DNA of 34,913 nucleotides, from contig JAJRQF010000020.1 of NCBI GenBank assembly GCA_024280375.1, positions 1 to 34,913 of the forward strand. The letters are read 5' to 3'. The stretch comes from Alphaproteobacteria bacterium. Its GTDB lineage: Bacteria > Pseudomonadota > Alphaproteobacteria > Rhizobiales > Rhizobiaceae. Below are positions 1 through 9,200 of the stretch, piece after piece. The position numbers and the translations under genes were made by a program. Within the stretch, counting starts at the first letter, position 1. Each line of letters opens with the position of its first letter. Below the pieces are notes generated by a model that did not search any database, was not told the origin of the DNA, and was given only the letters and a program-made list of their open reading frames with translations.

Positions 1-96
1 AAAATCAGGAATCGCGGTGAAAAGCGAGATCTTAAAGAAGGCCAGGACATCAAGGTCGGTTGGGCATCAATCGACTGTAAGGCGCTGGACGCTTAA
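1..96 (+). CDS. ABC transporter ATP-binding protein, C-terminal end (partial)
   Basis: An open frame runs from base 1 to a TAA at 94-96 and encodes the last 31 residues of a protein that starts before the window. The tail (…GQDIKVGWASIDCKALDA) resembles the end of the TOBE domain of PotA-type importer ATPases. It is followed by a binding protein and two permeases on the same strand, so it is most likely the ATPase that energises that polyamine-type importer. The Walker motifs lie outside the window, so the assignment rests on this tail and on gene order. Confidence 0.6.
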   Translation, partial: KIRNRGEKRDLKEGQDIKVGWASIDCKALDA

Positions 97-168
97 AACC
101 AGAGATTTTGGTCCTAATTTACTCATGACAACATTATTTGAATTGAATGCCATGAGAGTTTGGACCAA

Positions 169-225
169 CCTAAAGTTTAGGAATGGGCAAAACCCATCTT
201 AATTAGAGCGCCGATACCTATCGGC
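169..225 (+). promoter_or_regulatory. Palindrome and two small hairpins ahead of the binding-protein gene
   Basis: Three self-complementary motifs sit between the ATPase stop and the binding-protein start: CCTAAA-G-TTTAGG (169-181), ATGGG-CAAAA-CCCAT (183-197) and GCCGAT-ACCT-ATCGGC (210-225). None is followed by a T tract, so they are not typical intrinsic terminators. The first is operator-like. The latter two could fold in the mRNA leader, upstream of the Shine-Dalgarno GGGAG just before the ATG at 250. Their role is inferred only. Confidence 0.35.
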
Positions 226-249
226 AAAACCAATAACGGGAGAACTGGA

Positions 250-1338
250 ATGAAAATTACCAAATTTCTTGCTTCAACAATCTTGGGCGCTGGCCTGATG
301 CTTGGAGCATCCGCAGCAAATGCCGGTGAAATTACCGTCGTATCCTGGGGTGGAGCATATACAAAATCTCAAGTTGAGGCTTATCACAAGCCTTGGATTG
401 CAAAGACCGGTAACGGCATTAAATCTGAAGATTATTCAGGCGGTATCGCTGAAATTAAAGCTCAGGTTGAAGCTGGCAATGTAACATGGGATATCGTTGA
501 CGTTGAATTGTCAGACGCGATCCGTGCTTGCGATGAAGGCCTGTTGGAAACAATCGATGCGTCCACATTGCCTGCAGGTGCCGATGGCAAGCCTGCTACA
601 GAAGACTTCATGAAAGGTACCCTGCATGAATGTGCGGTTGCCAATATTGTTTGGTCTACTATTTTTGCCTATGACAAATCAAAAATCAAAGATGGTCCAA
701 AAACCATGGCTGATTTCTTCGACCTGAAAAAATTCCCCGGTAAACGTGGCCTGCGTAAAGGCGCTAAACCAAATCTGGAATTTGCTTTGATCGCTGATGG
801 CGTTGCCGCTAAAGACGTTTATGACGTTTTGAAAACACCAGAAGGCGTTGATCGCGCATTTGCAAAACTTGATACTATCAAAAGTTCTGTTGTGTGGTGG
901 GAAGCTGGTGCTCAGCCACCACAGCTTTTGGCCGATGGTGAAGTAGCCATGACTACTGCCTATAATGGTCGTATATTTAATGCGGTCGCAGGCGAAGGCA
1001 AACCATTTGAAATCGTCTGGGATGGACAGATTTGGGACCTTGACCTTTGGGTTATTCCAAAAGGCGCCAAGAACAAAGAGCTTGCGATGGACTTCTTGAA
1101 GTTCTCAACGGCTACAGAGCAACTTGCGAAACAGGCTTCATATATTTCCTATGGCCCTGCGCGCATGTCTTCGGCTCCACTGGTTGGCAAATATTACAAC
1201 AAGGACATCGACATGGGTCCTCAGATGCCAACAGCACCAAACAATCTGGCCAATGCGGTACAGAACGACTTCAACTTCTGGGCTGATAATGCCGACCAGT
1301 TGAATGAGCGTTTTAACGCCTGGCTTGCCAGCAACTAA
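250..1338 (+). CDS. Spermidine/putrescine-type ABC transporter substrate-binding protein
   Basis: This is a 362-residue periplasmic solute-binding protein of the PotD/PotF class (COG0687). Residues 1-25 form a signal peptide with an ANA|GE cleavage site. The mature protein opens with ITVVSWGGAY, the usual first strand of this fold, and later has WDIVDVE and MTTAYNGRIFNA hinge-region segments. It should capture a polyamine or related cation and deliver it to the two permeases encoded next. GGGAG lies 8 bases before the ATG. A strong hairpin follows the gene, which fits the high expression of binding proteins relative to membrane subunits. The exact ligand cannot be read from the sequence. Confidence 0.88.
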   Translation: MKITKFLASTILGAGLMLGASAANAGEITVVSWGGAYTKSQVEAYHKPWIAKTGNGIKSEDYSGGIAEIKAQVEAGNVTWDIVDVELSDAIRACDEGLLETIDASTLPAGADGKPATEDFMKGTLHECAVANIVWSTIFAYDKSKIKDGPKTMADFFDLKKFPGKRGLRKGAKPNLEFALIADGVAAKDVYDVLKTPEGVDRAFAKLDTIKSSVVWWEAGAQPPQLLADGEVAMTTAYNGRIFNAVAGEGKPFEIVWDGQIWDLDLWVIPKGAKNKELAMDFLKFSTATEQLAKQASYISYGPARMSSAPLVGKYYNKDIDMGPQMPTAPNNLANAVQNDFNFWADNADQLNERFNAWLASN

Positions 1339-1361
1339 TTTTGGTTGATTATTAAAAACGG

Positions 1362-1387
1362 GAATGCGCGCCATAAATCGCGCATTC
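1362..1387 (+). other. Intercistronic hairpin after the binding-protein gene
   Basis: GAATGCGCG (1362-1370) and CGCGCATTC (1379-1387) form a perfect 9-bp stem around an 8-base loop, 24 bases after the binding-protein stop and about 40 bases before the permease start. No T tract follows. Such hairpins in ABC operons commonly protect the upstream transcript from 3' exonucleases or partly terminate transcription. Here that role is inferred from position. Confidence 0.6.
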
Positions 1388-1427
1388 TCACCAAAAGTCT
1401 GAACCAACTATTCGTGGCAATTACAAA

Positions 1428-2696
1428 ATGACAGACATTGCACAACAGCCCCTAATGACTTCTGATGGTGTGCCGCTTAAACAAAAGCTGGCGATAACCA
1501 CGCGCCGGATGCGCTGGAAGGCATTTTTGCTGACTGTGCCGCTTGTTTTGTTTTTGATTATCAGCTTTGTCGTGCCAATTGGCCAGATGCTGTTTCGATC
1601 AGTTTATAATACCACCGGCACCGATGTTACGCCCAATTTTGCTGTGGCTATCCAGAAGTGGGATGGCGAGGATTTACCAAGCGAAGAAGTGTTTGAGCTG
1701 TTTGTCAAAGATATTTTGCAGGCGCAGAAAGTTCGTGCAATTGGTAAAACACCTGGCAAACTTGGAACGCGGGTGAATTATGAATTACCTGGTTCGCTCA
1801 GCCTGATTAGATCCGCACCACGAAAAATGCGAAAAATTACCGAAGGGCCCTACAAAGAGGCACTTTTGAGTCTGGATAAACGCTGGGAAAATCCGGTTTT
1901 GTGGCGAACTTTAAAGCGGGTTACGCGTAATTTCACGCCGTCATTTTATCTGGCGGCGTTTGATATGAAATATGATGCGGCAGAACAGATTGTTGAGGCC
2001 GATAAAATCTATCAGATATATGTGTCGAATTTCTGGAAAACACTTTGGCTATCGGCAATCATAACTTTTCTATGCTTTTTGCTGGCATTTCCAGTCGCCT
2101 ATCTTTTGTCGACACTGCCGCTTGCCACTTCAAACCTGCTGATGATCCTGGTGCTGTTGCCGTTCTGGACTTCGTTACTGGTGCGAACGACCGCGTGGAT
2201 TGCGATTTTGCAATCGAAAGGTATTATCAATAATATTCTGGTTTTCATCGGTATCATTGGTGATGAAAGCCGGGTGCAGCTGATTTATAATCAAACCGGT
2301 ACAATTATTGCCATGGTGCATATATTGCTGCCCTTTATGATCTTGCCATTATTCTCGGTTATGAAGACCATCCCTCCGACATATTTACGTGCCGCACGTT
2401 CGATGGGGGCAACGCCGTTCACGGCCTTCCGCCGGGTGTATTTTCCGCAGACCCTACCTGGTATTGCGGCGGGTACTTTGCTGGTGTTTATTCTGGCCAT
2501 CGGCTACTATATCACCCCGGCGTTGGTGGGTGGTGCGGATGGCGTGCTGATTTCAAATCTGATTGCTGGGCACATTCAAAAATCGCTGAACTGGAGCCTG
2601 GGGGCTGCCCTTGGCACCATTCTGCTGGTGATCGTTCTGGTGCTTTATTGGCTGTATAATAAATTTGTCGGCATCGACAAACTAAGCTTCGGGTGA
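1428..2696 (+). CDS. ABC transporter permease, PotB type
   Basis: This 422-residue inner-membrane protein forms half of the channel of the polyamine-type importer. A first membrane helix lies near residues 32-55. About 150 mostly soluble residues follow, then five hydrophobic segments from about residue 205 to the C-terminus. The cytoplasmic EAA-type loop that contacts the ATPase is visible as ARSMGATPFTAFRRVYFPQT near residue 325. Classical PotB is about 280 residues, so the long region after helix 1 is an enlarged periplasmic segment. Its TGA overlaps the GTG of the next permease (GTGA), which implies translational coupling. No clear Shine-Dalgarno precedes the ATG. Confidence 0.85.
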   Translation: MTDIAQQPLMTSDGVPLKQKLAITTRRMRWKAFLLTVPLVLFLIISFVVPIGQMLFRSVYNTTGTDVTPNFAVAIQKWDGEDLPSEEVFELFVKDILQAQKVRAIGKTPGKLGTRVNYELPGSLSLIRSAPRKMRKITEGPYKEALLSLDKRWENPVLWRTLKRVTRNFTPSFYLAAFDMKYDAAEQIVEADKIYQIYVSNFWKTLWLSAIITFLCFLLAFPVAYLLSTLPLATSNLLMILVLLPFWTSLLVRTTAWIAILQSKGIINNILVFIGIIGDESRVQLIYNQTGTIIAMVHILLPFMILPLFSVMKTIPPTYLRAARSMGATPFTAFRRVYFPQTLPGIAAGTLLVFILAIGYYITPALVGGADGVLISNLIAGHIQKSLNWSLGAALGTILLVIVLVLYWLYNKFVGIDKLSFG

Positions 2697-3826
2697 TTGA
2701 TTTGAACAATTTAAAAATTAAAGCACGATATATCCTGTTTGCTGTGGCCTGCGTGGCAGTATTGGCAATTGTTGGTTCTGTATCAGTGGTAATTGGCTTT
2801 GCCTTTTTGTTCGGCACACCATTATTCTTTATGAACGAATTACCACCTTATGCGACAACGCTGGAACGGATCTGGCAATATATCTATTTGACCATCTGCA
2901 CGTTCATATTTGTATTTTTGATAATGCCGGTGATTATCATCATTCCGTTATCGTTTAATGTTGAGCCGTATTTCTCTTTCACATCCGGTATGATGAGTTT
3001 TGATCCCGCTGCGTTTTCCATCCGCTGGTATCAGGATATTGTTACCAATGGCATGCAGAACCCGCTAGCGGCAGGGTCTGCATGGTGGTCTGATATGTGG
3101 AACAATGCCCAGTGGATCAGGGCAACCCGCAACTCGTTTTTCATTGCATTTTTTGCTACCATTTTGGCCACCGGCCTTGGCACACTTGCGGCCCTTGGCC
3201 TGTCGCGGCCTGAAATGCCTTATCGTTCGCTGATTACCAGCCTGCTGATTTCACCGATGATTGTGCCTTTGGTGATCACCGCTACGGGGATGTTTTTCTT
3301 CTATTCGTCGCCGATGGCGATCTTGCCTGATTTTGTTATCAATGGAATTCAGGCTGTTGTAAGTGCCGTTGGGCTTGACTGGGACGTGGCAGAGTTTCGC
3401 CTGTCAGGTACTTTCCTTGGTATAATTCTAGCCCATACGACGCTTGGTATTCCATTTGTGATTATCACAGTGACGGCCACCCTTTCCGGCTTTGACAGAT
3501 CTCTCATTCGTGCCTCACAAAATATGGGCGCCAATGGCTGGACCACTTTTCACCGGGTTATCATGCCGCTGATTATGCCCGGCATGATTTCCGGTGCCCT
3601 GTTTGCTTTCATTACATCACTGGATGAAGTTGTGGCGGTTCTGTTTCTTGCTGATGTGGATCAGCGGACCATTCCACGTCAGATGTTTTCTGGTATCAGA
3701 GAGCAAATCTCGCCTACAATTCTGGCAGTAGCAACCATTCTAGTTGCCATATCAATTTGCCTGCTTGCAACAATTGAATTGCTGCGCCGCCGGGCAGAGC
3801 GCTTGCGTGGGCTTGCACCGGGATAA
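2693..3826 (+). CDS. ABC transporter permease, PotC type
   Basis: This 377-residue protein is the second permease subunit of the importer and pairs with the preceding PotB-like protein. It begins at a GTG that overlaps the upstream stop by four bases. The EAA-type loop appears as ASQNMGANGWTTFHRVIMPL at about residues 270-290. The last helix ends shortly before an Arg-rich tail (LLRRRAERLRG). Classical PotC is about 265 residues. The extra length is at the N-terminus, where a hydrophobic segment (about residues 13-42) precedes the usual first helix, plus a loop around residues 95-145. Confidence 0.85.
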   Translation: MIDLNNLKIKARYILFAVACVAVLAIVGSVSVVIGFAFLFGTPLFFMNELPPYATTLERIWQYIYLTICTFIFVFLIMPVIIIIPLSFNVEPYFSFTSGMMSFDPAAFSIRWYQDIVTNGMQNPLAAGSAWWSDMWNNAQWIRATRNSFFIAFFATILATGLGTLAALGLSRPEMPYRSLITSLLISPMIVPLVITATGMFFFYSSPMAILPDFVINGIQAVVSAVGLDWDVAEFRLSGTFLGIILAHTTLGIPFVIITVTATLSGFDRSLIRASQNMGANGWTTFHRVIMPLIMPGMISGALFAFITSLDEVVAVLFLADVDQRTIPRQMFSGIREQISPTILAVATILVAISICLLATIELLRRRAERLRGLAPG

Positions 3827-3838
3827 GGCAATTTTACA

Positions 3839-4546
3839 ATGAAAATTCTCGGTAATAGGGTGCTGATTGGATTGATCGCCCTATTACTGTTGATTATTCC
3901 GGCAAGCCTGCCTCAGGCCCAGCAAAGTAACCGGGTCGATCTCAATCTTGTTTTGGCGATTGACTGTTCTTACAGCGTAAACACCCAGGAATACGCCCTG
4001 CAAATGGCTGGCATGGCAGCAGCATTCATTGATCCAACTATTATCAAGGCAATTAAAAGCGGACCTTATGGCGCCATTGGAGTAACCGTTGTTCAATGGT
4101 CGCACCGGGACAGTCAGATAATCGTGGTTCCGTGGACACAGATATCTAATGTACAAGAGGCCTTGAGCCTTGCTTCGATGATAGCCAGAACCCAACGCCA
4201 GACATCGAAAGGTGCAACATCAATATCCGCCATGTTGAATATCGCCCAAAGACAACTTGATGCATCGCCGTTTCAGGCTGCCCGTAATGTGATTGATGTG
4301 GTGGCTGATGGTGAAAACAATGATGGGGAGCGCGTTGAACTTGTGCGCGACAGGGTCACGGCCAGGGGCACCACAATCAATGGGTTGGCTATTCAAAATG
4401 AAGTAACCTATCTCGAACACTATATGCGCAACCGGGTAATTGGCGGTAACTTTGCCTTTGTTGAACGGGCAGCCAGTTATGAGGATTTTGCCCGCGCAAT
4501 CCATCGCAAATTACTGCGTGAAATTCAAAATGTTCCTGTGAGTTGA
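3839..4546 (+). CDS. DUF1194 (von Willebrand factor A-like) secreted protein
   Basis: This 235-residue protein begins with a signal peptide (about residues 1-28). Its body is of the DUF1194 family, a von Willebrand factor A-like domain. The metal-binding DxSxS motif is DCSYS at residues 42-46, right after the first beta strand (VDLNLVLAI). The gene follows the permease stop by 12 bases and is probably in the same transcript. Its function is unknown: the fold suggests metal-dependent protein binding in the periplasm. A role with the transporter is only suggested by position. Its stop lies 3 bases from the end of the convergent racemase gene. Confidence 0.8.
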   Translation: MKILGNRVLIGLIALLLLIIPASLPQAQQSNRVDLNLVLAIDCSYSVNTQEYALQMAGMAAAFIDPTIIKAIKSGPYGAIGVTVVQWSHRDSQIIVVPWTQISNVQEALSLASMIARTQRQTSKGATSISAMLNIAQRQLDASPFQAARNVIDVVADGENNDGERVELVRDRVTARGTTINGLAIQNEVTYLEHYMRNRVIGGNFAFVERAASYEDFARAIHRKLLREIQNVPVS

Positions 4547-4549
4547 TAT

Positions 4550-5644
4550 CTAGTCCCAGCTGGCGATCGCAGTTCCTATGTCGATGGGGTCAAGCCCTAT
4601 CGGTGCGATTTCAGGCGTTACCCCGTCAAAACGTGGCGCAGGCGCCGGTTGCAAAATACCATCCATATTTTGAAATATATTCCGCGCCATATTATGCGGG
4701 TGCTCAACCACCTCATCCATTGAAAGCACAGGCGCAAAACAGGCATCTGTACCGGCAAATATTGCTGTCCATTCATCACGGGTTTTTTGCAAAATTCTAT
4801 TTTCAATAATGCTACGAATTGCTGGCCAGCGGGCAGGCTTCATCCGGTCTTTGACGCTTTCCTCATCAAGCTCAAGCAGGTTTGAAAGCTGCTGCCAAAA
4901 TGGTTGTTCGATCGAACCGATTGCCACCCATTTATCATCGCGGGTTTTATAGGTGCCATAAAATGGCGCGCCACCATCAAGCAGGTTTTCCTGCCGACCA
5001 CCGGGCCAAAAACCGGCGGCCTTTAGTCCAAACGGCATGGTCATTAAAAGGGCGGCCCCATCCACCATCGCCGCATCAATGACACTGCCCTTGCCGCTAA
5101 GTTTGGCCTTTAGCACCGCGCTGACCACACCAAAGGCCAGCAACATGCCGCCGCCACCAAAATCGCCGATCAGGTTTAGCGCCGGCACTGGCCCGGAATT
5201 TTTGGTGCCAACCGCATCCAGCGCACCGGTAAGCGCGATATAGTTTATGTCGTGACCAGCAGCTTTTGCCAGTGGCCCGTCCTGTCCCCAGCCGGTCATA
5301 CGTCCGTACACCAGTGCCGGATTGCGCGCCATGCAGACCTTTGGTGAAAGCCCCAGCCGTTCCATTACGCCCGGTCGATATCCCTCGATCAACACATCGG
5401 CTTTTTCGATCAGCTACAAGGTTTTTTCTACGTTCTCGCGCTGTTTCAGGTTAAGTTCAACCAGCCGTCGACCGCGCAATAGCGGGTCCTTTTGACGGTG
5501 CGATACCCCGGTATTAGCGCCACCCGGCCTGTCCACCCGCACCACATCGGCCCCATGGTCGGCCAGCATCATCGCAGCGAAAGGGCCGGGGCCGATTGAT
5601 GCAATTTCCACAACCTTCATCCCTGCTAGAGGCTTGTCACTCAT
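4550..5644 (-). pseudogene. Alpha-methylacyl-CoA racemase-like CaiB/BaiF CoA transferase, interrupted by an in-frame TAG
   Basis: Read through, this is a 364-codon class III CoA-transferase family gene most like alpha-methylacyl-CoA racemase, which interconverts 2R and 2S branched acyl-CoAs. It starts at ATG 5642-5644, overlapping the soxG stop (ATGA). After 76 codons there is one TAG (plus-strand CTA at 5414-5416). The same frame then continues without shift to the end at 4550. Family landmarks lie on both sides: IASIGPGPFAAMMLADHGADV before the stop, and [27 protein letters not shown] and GDFGGG after it. The catalytic His and Asp (His126 and Asp156 in the mycobacterial enzyme) are present with the same 30-residue spacing. 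It is a recent nonsense mutation, a sequencing error or, less likely, readthrough. Confidence 0.8.
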
Positions 5645-6246
5645 TTAATCTCCCTGACGATTTCATAGCCAACCTCTTTGGCGGCCCTATCCAGCCAATG
5701 CCAAAACGAGCGCGCAAGCGAGGTAAAGACAAACAGATCAAATGCATTTTCGTTCACCCGGCGAATGGTAAGGCCAATTTGATGATGCGCAGAATTACGG
5801 CTGGTGGCGACTGGAAAAGCCTGCAGAGAAAAATCAATTGCAATGCCCTTGGCCAAAACCCACATGGCCTGATCACCGGAAATGCGGATCACCACCCGCG
5901 CATGGGTGAGATCGGTAACGGCACCCTTTTCGGCAAGAACTTTCTTCTGGAACTGGCCGATTGCATCACCAGATTGAGCCTCAATCAAATATTTTCCGGG
6001 TCCGGTCGGCATAATGGTAAAGTCCTCATTGGCAGGCGAAGAATTTCCACCTTCCAGTGACAAGTGGGTCATTTTTTCCAGCGTGGTGACTATGCCTTTG
6101 CCGGTTTTGGGCCAGGCGGTCACTTGAACAAGGCTTTCGCAAGTCCGGTGCGATATTTTCAAATCTGCCGGCGCGTCAGAATTTGCAGGCCTGCCGTGGT
6201 GACCGGATTTTAGCAACCCATCCAGTGGGGAGGTTTTTTCAACCAT
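5641..6246 (-). CDS. soxG: Sarcosine oxidase gamma subunit
   Basis: This 201-residue small subunit belongs to heterotetrameric sarcosine oxidase. It follows soxA in the standard soxB-D-A-G order and resembles a short aminomethyltransferase-like fold (for example GDQAMWVLAKGIAIDFSL). The frame stays open upstream to 6360, inside soxA. The start chosen is ATG 6244-6246 (MVEKTSPLDGLL), which overlaps the soxA stop by 8 bases as expected in a coupled operon. The TGA overlaps the ATG of the racemase-like gene. The subunit helps assemble the complex and has no known catalytic residues of its own. Confidence 0.85.
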   Translation of the reverse strand: MVEKTSPLDGLLKSGHHGRPANSDAPADLKISHRTCESLVQVTAWPKTGKGIVTTLEKMTHLSLEGGNSSPANEDFTIMPTGPGKYLIEAQSGDAIGQFQKKVLAEKGAVTDLTHARVVIRISGDQAMWVLAKGIAIDFSLQAFPVATSRNSAHHQIGLTIRRVNENAFDLFVFTSLARSFWHWLDRAAKEVGYEIVREIK

Positions 6247-9200
6247 ACATTCGCCTCCCATCCGGGTCGACCATATGGGGTGAGACAATTTCAACTGCAC
6301 CGTGAGTTCCACGCACCGGGCTGGTAACATGCAGTTTTTCACCAATCCGCGCGCGGCCATTTTTCAGCAGTCCAAGCGATATATAACAATTCAATTCCGG
6401 CGAAAAACATGCCGATGTCACATGGCCAAGGCTTTCGCCCGGCTGGACCTGATCTGCTGAAGCCACAATATGGCTGCCGCCCGAAATTTTTTGGCCATCC
6501 AGCGAGCGCAGCCCAACCAACTGCTCGCGACCCTCTTCATTCAGCGCCTCACGGCGAACCAGCACAGACCCGATAAATGGCTTTTTGGTTGAAACCATGC
6601 CACCAAGCCCCAGATCATTTGCATTCGTGCGGCCATTAAGTTCCGGCCCGGCCACATGGCCCTTTTCGATGCGCAGGGTGGAAAGCGCTTCAAGCCCATA
6701 GGGCGTAATGTCAAAAGCCTTTCCAGCTTCCATCAGCACATCCCAAAGGGCTTGGCCGTGCATCGCACCACAAAAAACCTCAAATGCCATTTCACCGGAA
6801 AATGAAAGTCGGGCGATCTTTACCGGAATATCGGCAATCTCGCCGTCTCGAACCCCCATAAATGGAAAGGCCTTGTCACCCATATCAGTACCGCGAACGC
6901 AGGCCTCAAGCGTTTTTCTGGAATTTGGTCCGGCAAGCGCAATCCCTGCCCATTGATCGGTGACAGATACCAGAGAAACCTTCAGTTCAGGCCAGACAAC
7001 ATCAAGGATATATTCCAGATGCTCCATTACCGGGCCGGCATTGGCGGTTGTCGTGGTCATCAAATAATGGTTTTCCTCAAGACGCCATGTCGTACCATCG
7101 TCGAACAAAAAACCGTCCTCGCGCAACATCAACCCGTAGCGGGCCTTGCCAATGGGCAATTTAGCAAAGCCATTGGAATAGATCCGGTTGAGAAATTCGC
7201 CCGCATCGGGTCCCTGTACATCAATTTTACCAAGGGTGGAAACATCAACTAGACCAACGCTTTTTCGAACTGCCCCAGCCTCGCGAATATAGGCCTGCTC
7301 AACGGTTTCACCGGAGCGATTATAGGTCTCGGGCCGCATCCATAACCCGTTTGCATACATGTTTGCGCCCCGGGTAATATGCCAATCATTCATCGGGGAA
7401 AGCCGGTATGGTTTCAGATCGCCGTAGCTTTCACCGGCAATTGCCCCAAGGGCTACCGGCGTAAATGGTGGGCGAAATCTCGTCGTGCCCACATCTTCTA
7501 TGGCTTCACCCCGCGCCTCGGCCATGATAGCCAACCCGGTAACATTGGACGTTTTGCCCTGATCGGTCGCCATGCCGAGCGTTGTATAGCGTTTGAGATG
7601 TTCAACCGAAATGAACCCTTCCCGGTGGGCAAGCCGCACATCTTCTGATGTCACATCGTGTTGTAGGTCTACAAAACTCTTGCCTTTTTTAATCTTTCGG
7701 CGAATTTCATATATGGGTGCAGGCTGAACTGATACATCTTCTGAAATAACTAAAGGCGGCTTTAGTTTTTTTGGCTTTATTCCGATTGATTTCAATGCCG
7801 ATTTTGCCGCATCATTGGCAGATAATAGTGTATTGGCAAGGCCAAATTTTCCAGCCATCGCACCGGCTCCGTGCCAGTTTTGCAAAGGTTTGCCGGGCAA
7901 AAATGCCTGTAGCTCCTTATCCCATATAGGTGTGCCGCCAAATTGGCTGGTTAAATGAATGGCGGGCGACCAGCCGCCCGAAACCAGCAGGCAATCGGTT
8001 TCAATCCTGTGGGTGGAAGGCGCAACCAGCTTGCTATCCGCATTGAAGTGACCCACGTGAATGGCGGATATTTTTTGCAGGCCGCTGGTGCGGCTTATGG
8101 CATCTCCGACCAGTAATTCGGCACCCATTGATGCTGCCACGGCGCGAATTTCTCCAGATACCTGTTGCCGTACATCAATGATGGTTTTTATATTGGCACC
8201 ACAATCAGCCATCGCGCGAGCAGCATGATAGGCCGTATCATTATTGGTGAATATTGAAATCAACTTGCCCGGTAGCACGCCATATTCAACCGCATAACGA
8301 CGGGCCGCATCAGCAAGCATGATACCTGGACGGTCATTGCCGGAAAAGACCAGCGGTCGCTCGAACGCACCGGTGGCAATAATTACTGACTTGGCACGTA
8401 TCTTCCATGAACGCTGACGGGGTTCAAATGCATCGGGCTTTATTTTGTGGTCGGCAACATGTTCAATGGCATGCAGCAGATTATCATCATAATAGCTTTG
8501 AACTGTGGTTCGGGTGAGAATACGGACATTTTCATGATCCCGTAGCCGATCTATGCAGGCTTTGGCCCATTCATTACCTGCCATGTCATCAATTATATCT
8601 TTGCTGCCAACAAGCGAACCGCCGGTCTTTGCCATTTGTTCACACAATATAACCTTGGCACCCGAATCGGCAGCGCGTTCGCCAGCTATTAATCCCGCCG
8701 GCCCACCGCCGACAACCAGAACATCGCACCATGCATGCATGCGTTCATAAATATCGGGGTCCGCCTCAAGTGACGCCTTTCCCAGACCGGCGGCGCGACG
8801 GATGATTTTCTCAAACTGCCACCAGACCTCGGTGGTTCGATTGAAAAATACATTCGGCCCCATAAATGTTTTGTAGTAAAAGCCGGCGGAAAGCGCATTG
8901 CCTGCCAGTTGATTGATCGCCATCAGGTCGAATTTGAGCGACGGCCAGCAATTTTGGCTTTTGGCAATCAATCCGTCAAATAATTCTATTTCAGTTGCCT
9001 TAACATTGGGTTCGCTACGCCCGCCCTGCCGCAATGTTACCAGCGCATTGGGTTCTTCTGAGCCTGCTGAAAAAATCCCGCGCGGGCGGTGATATTTAAA
9101 CGAGCGCCCAAGCACACCAACGCCGTTTGCAAGCAAGGCAGAGGCCAGCGTATCGCCCTCAAGCCCTGAATATGTGCGACCATTAAAGGTGAAATTCAAC

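Noticed and set aside
5414-5416. Amber codon used as a sense codon genome-wide
   Set aside because: TAG ends other intact genes in this window, such as soxB (9534-9536) and the LpoA-like gene (31569-31571).
5596-6060. Open frame of 154 codons opposite soxG
   Set aside because: It is antisense to soxG and the racemase start. No ribosome site or protein signature.
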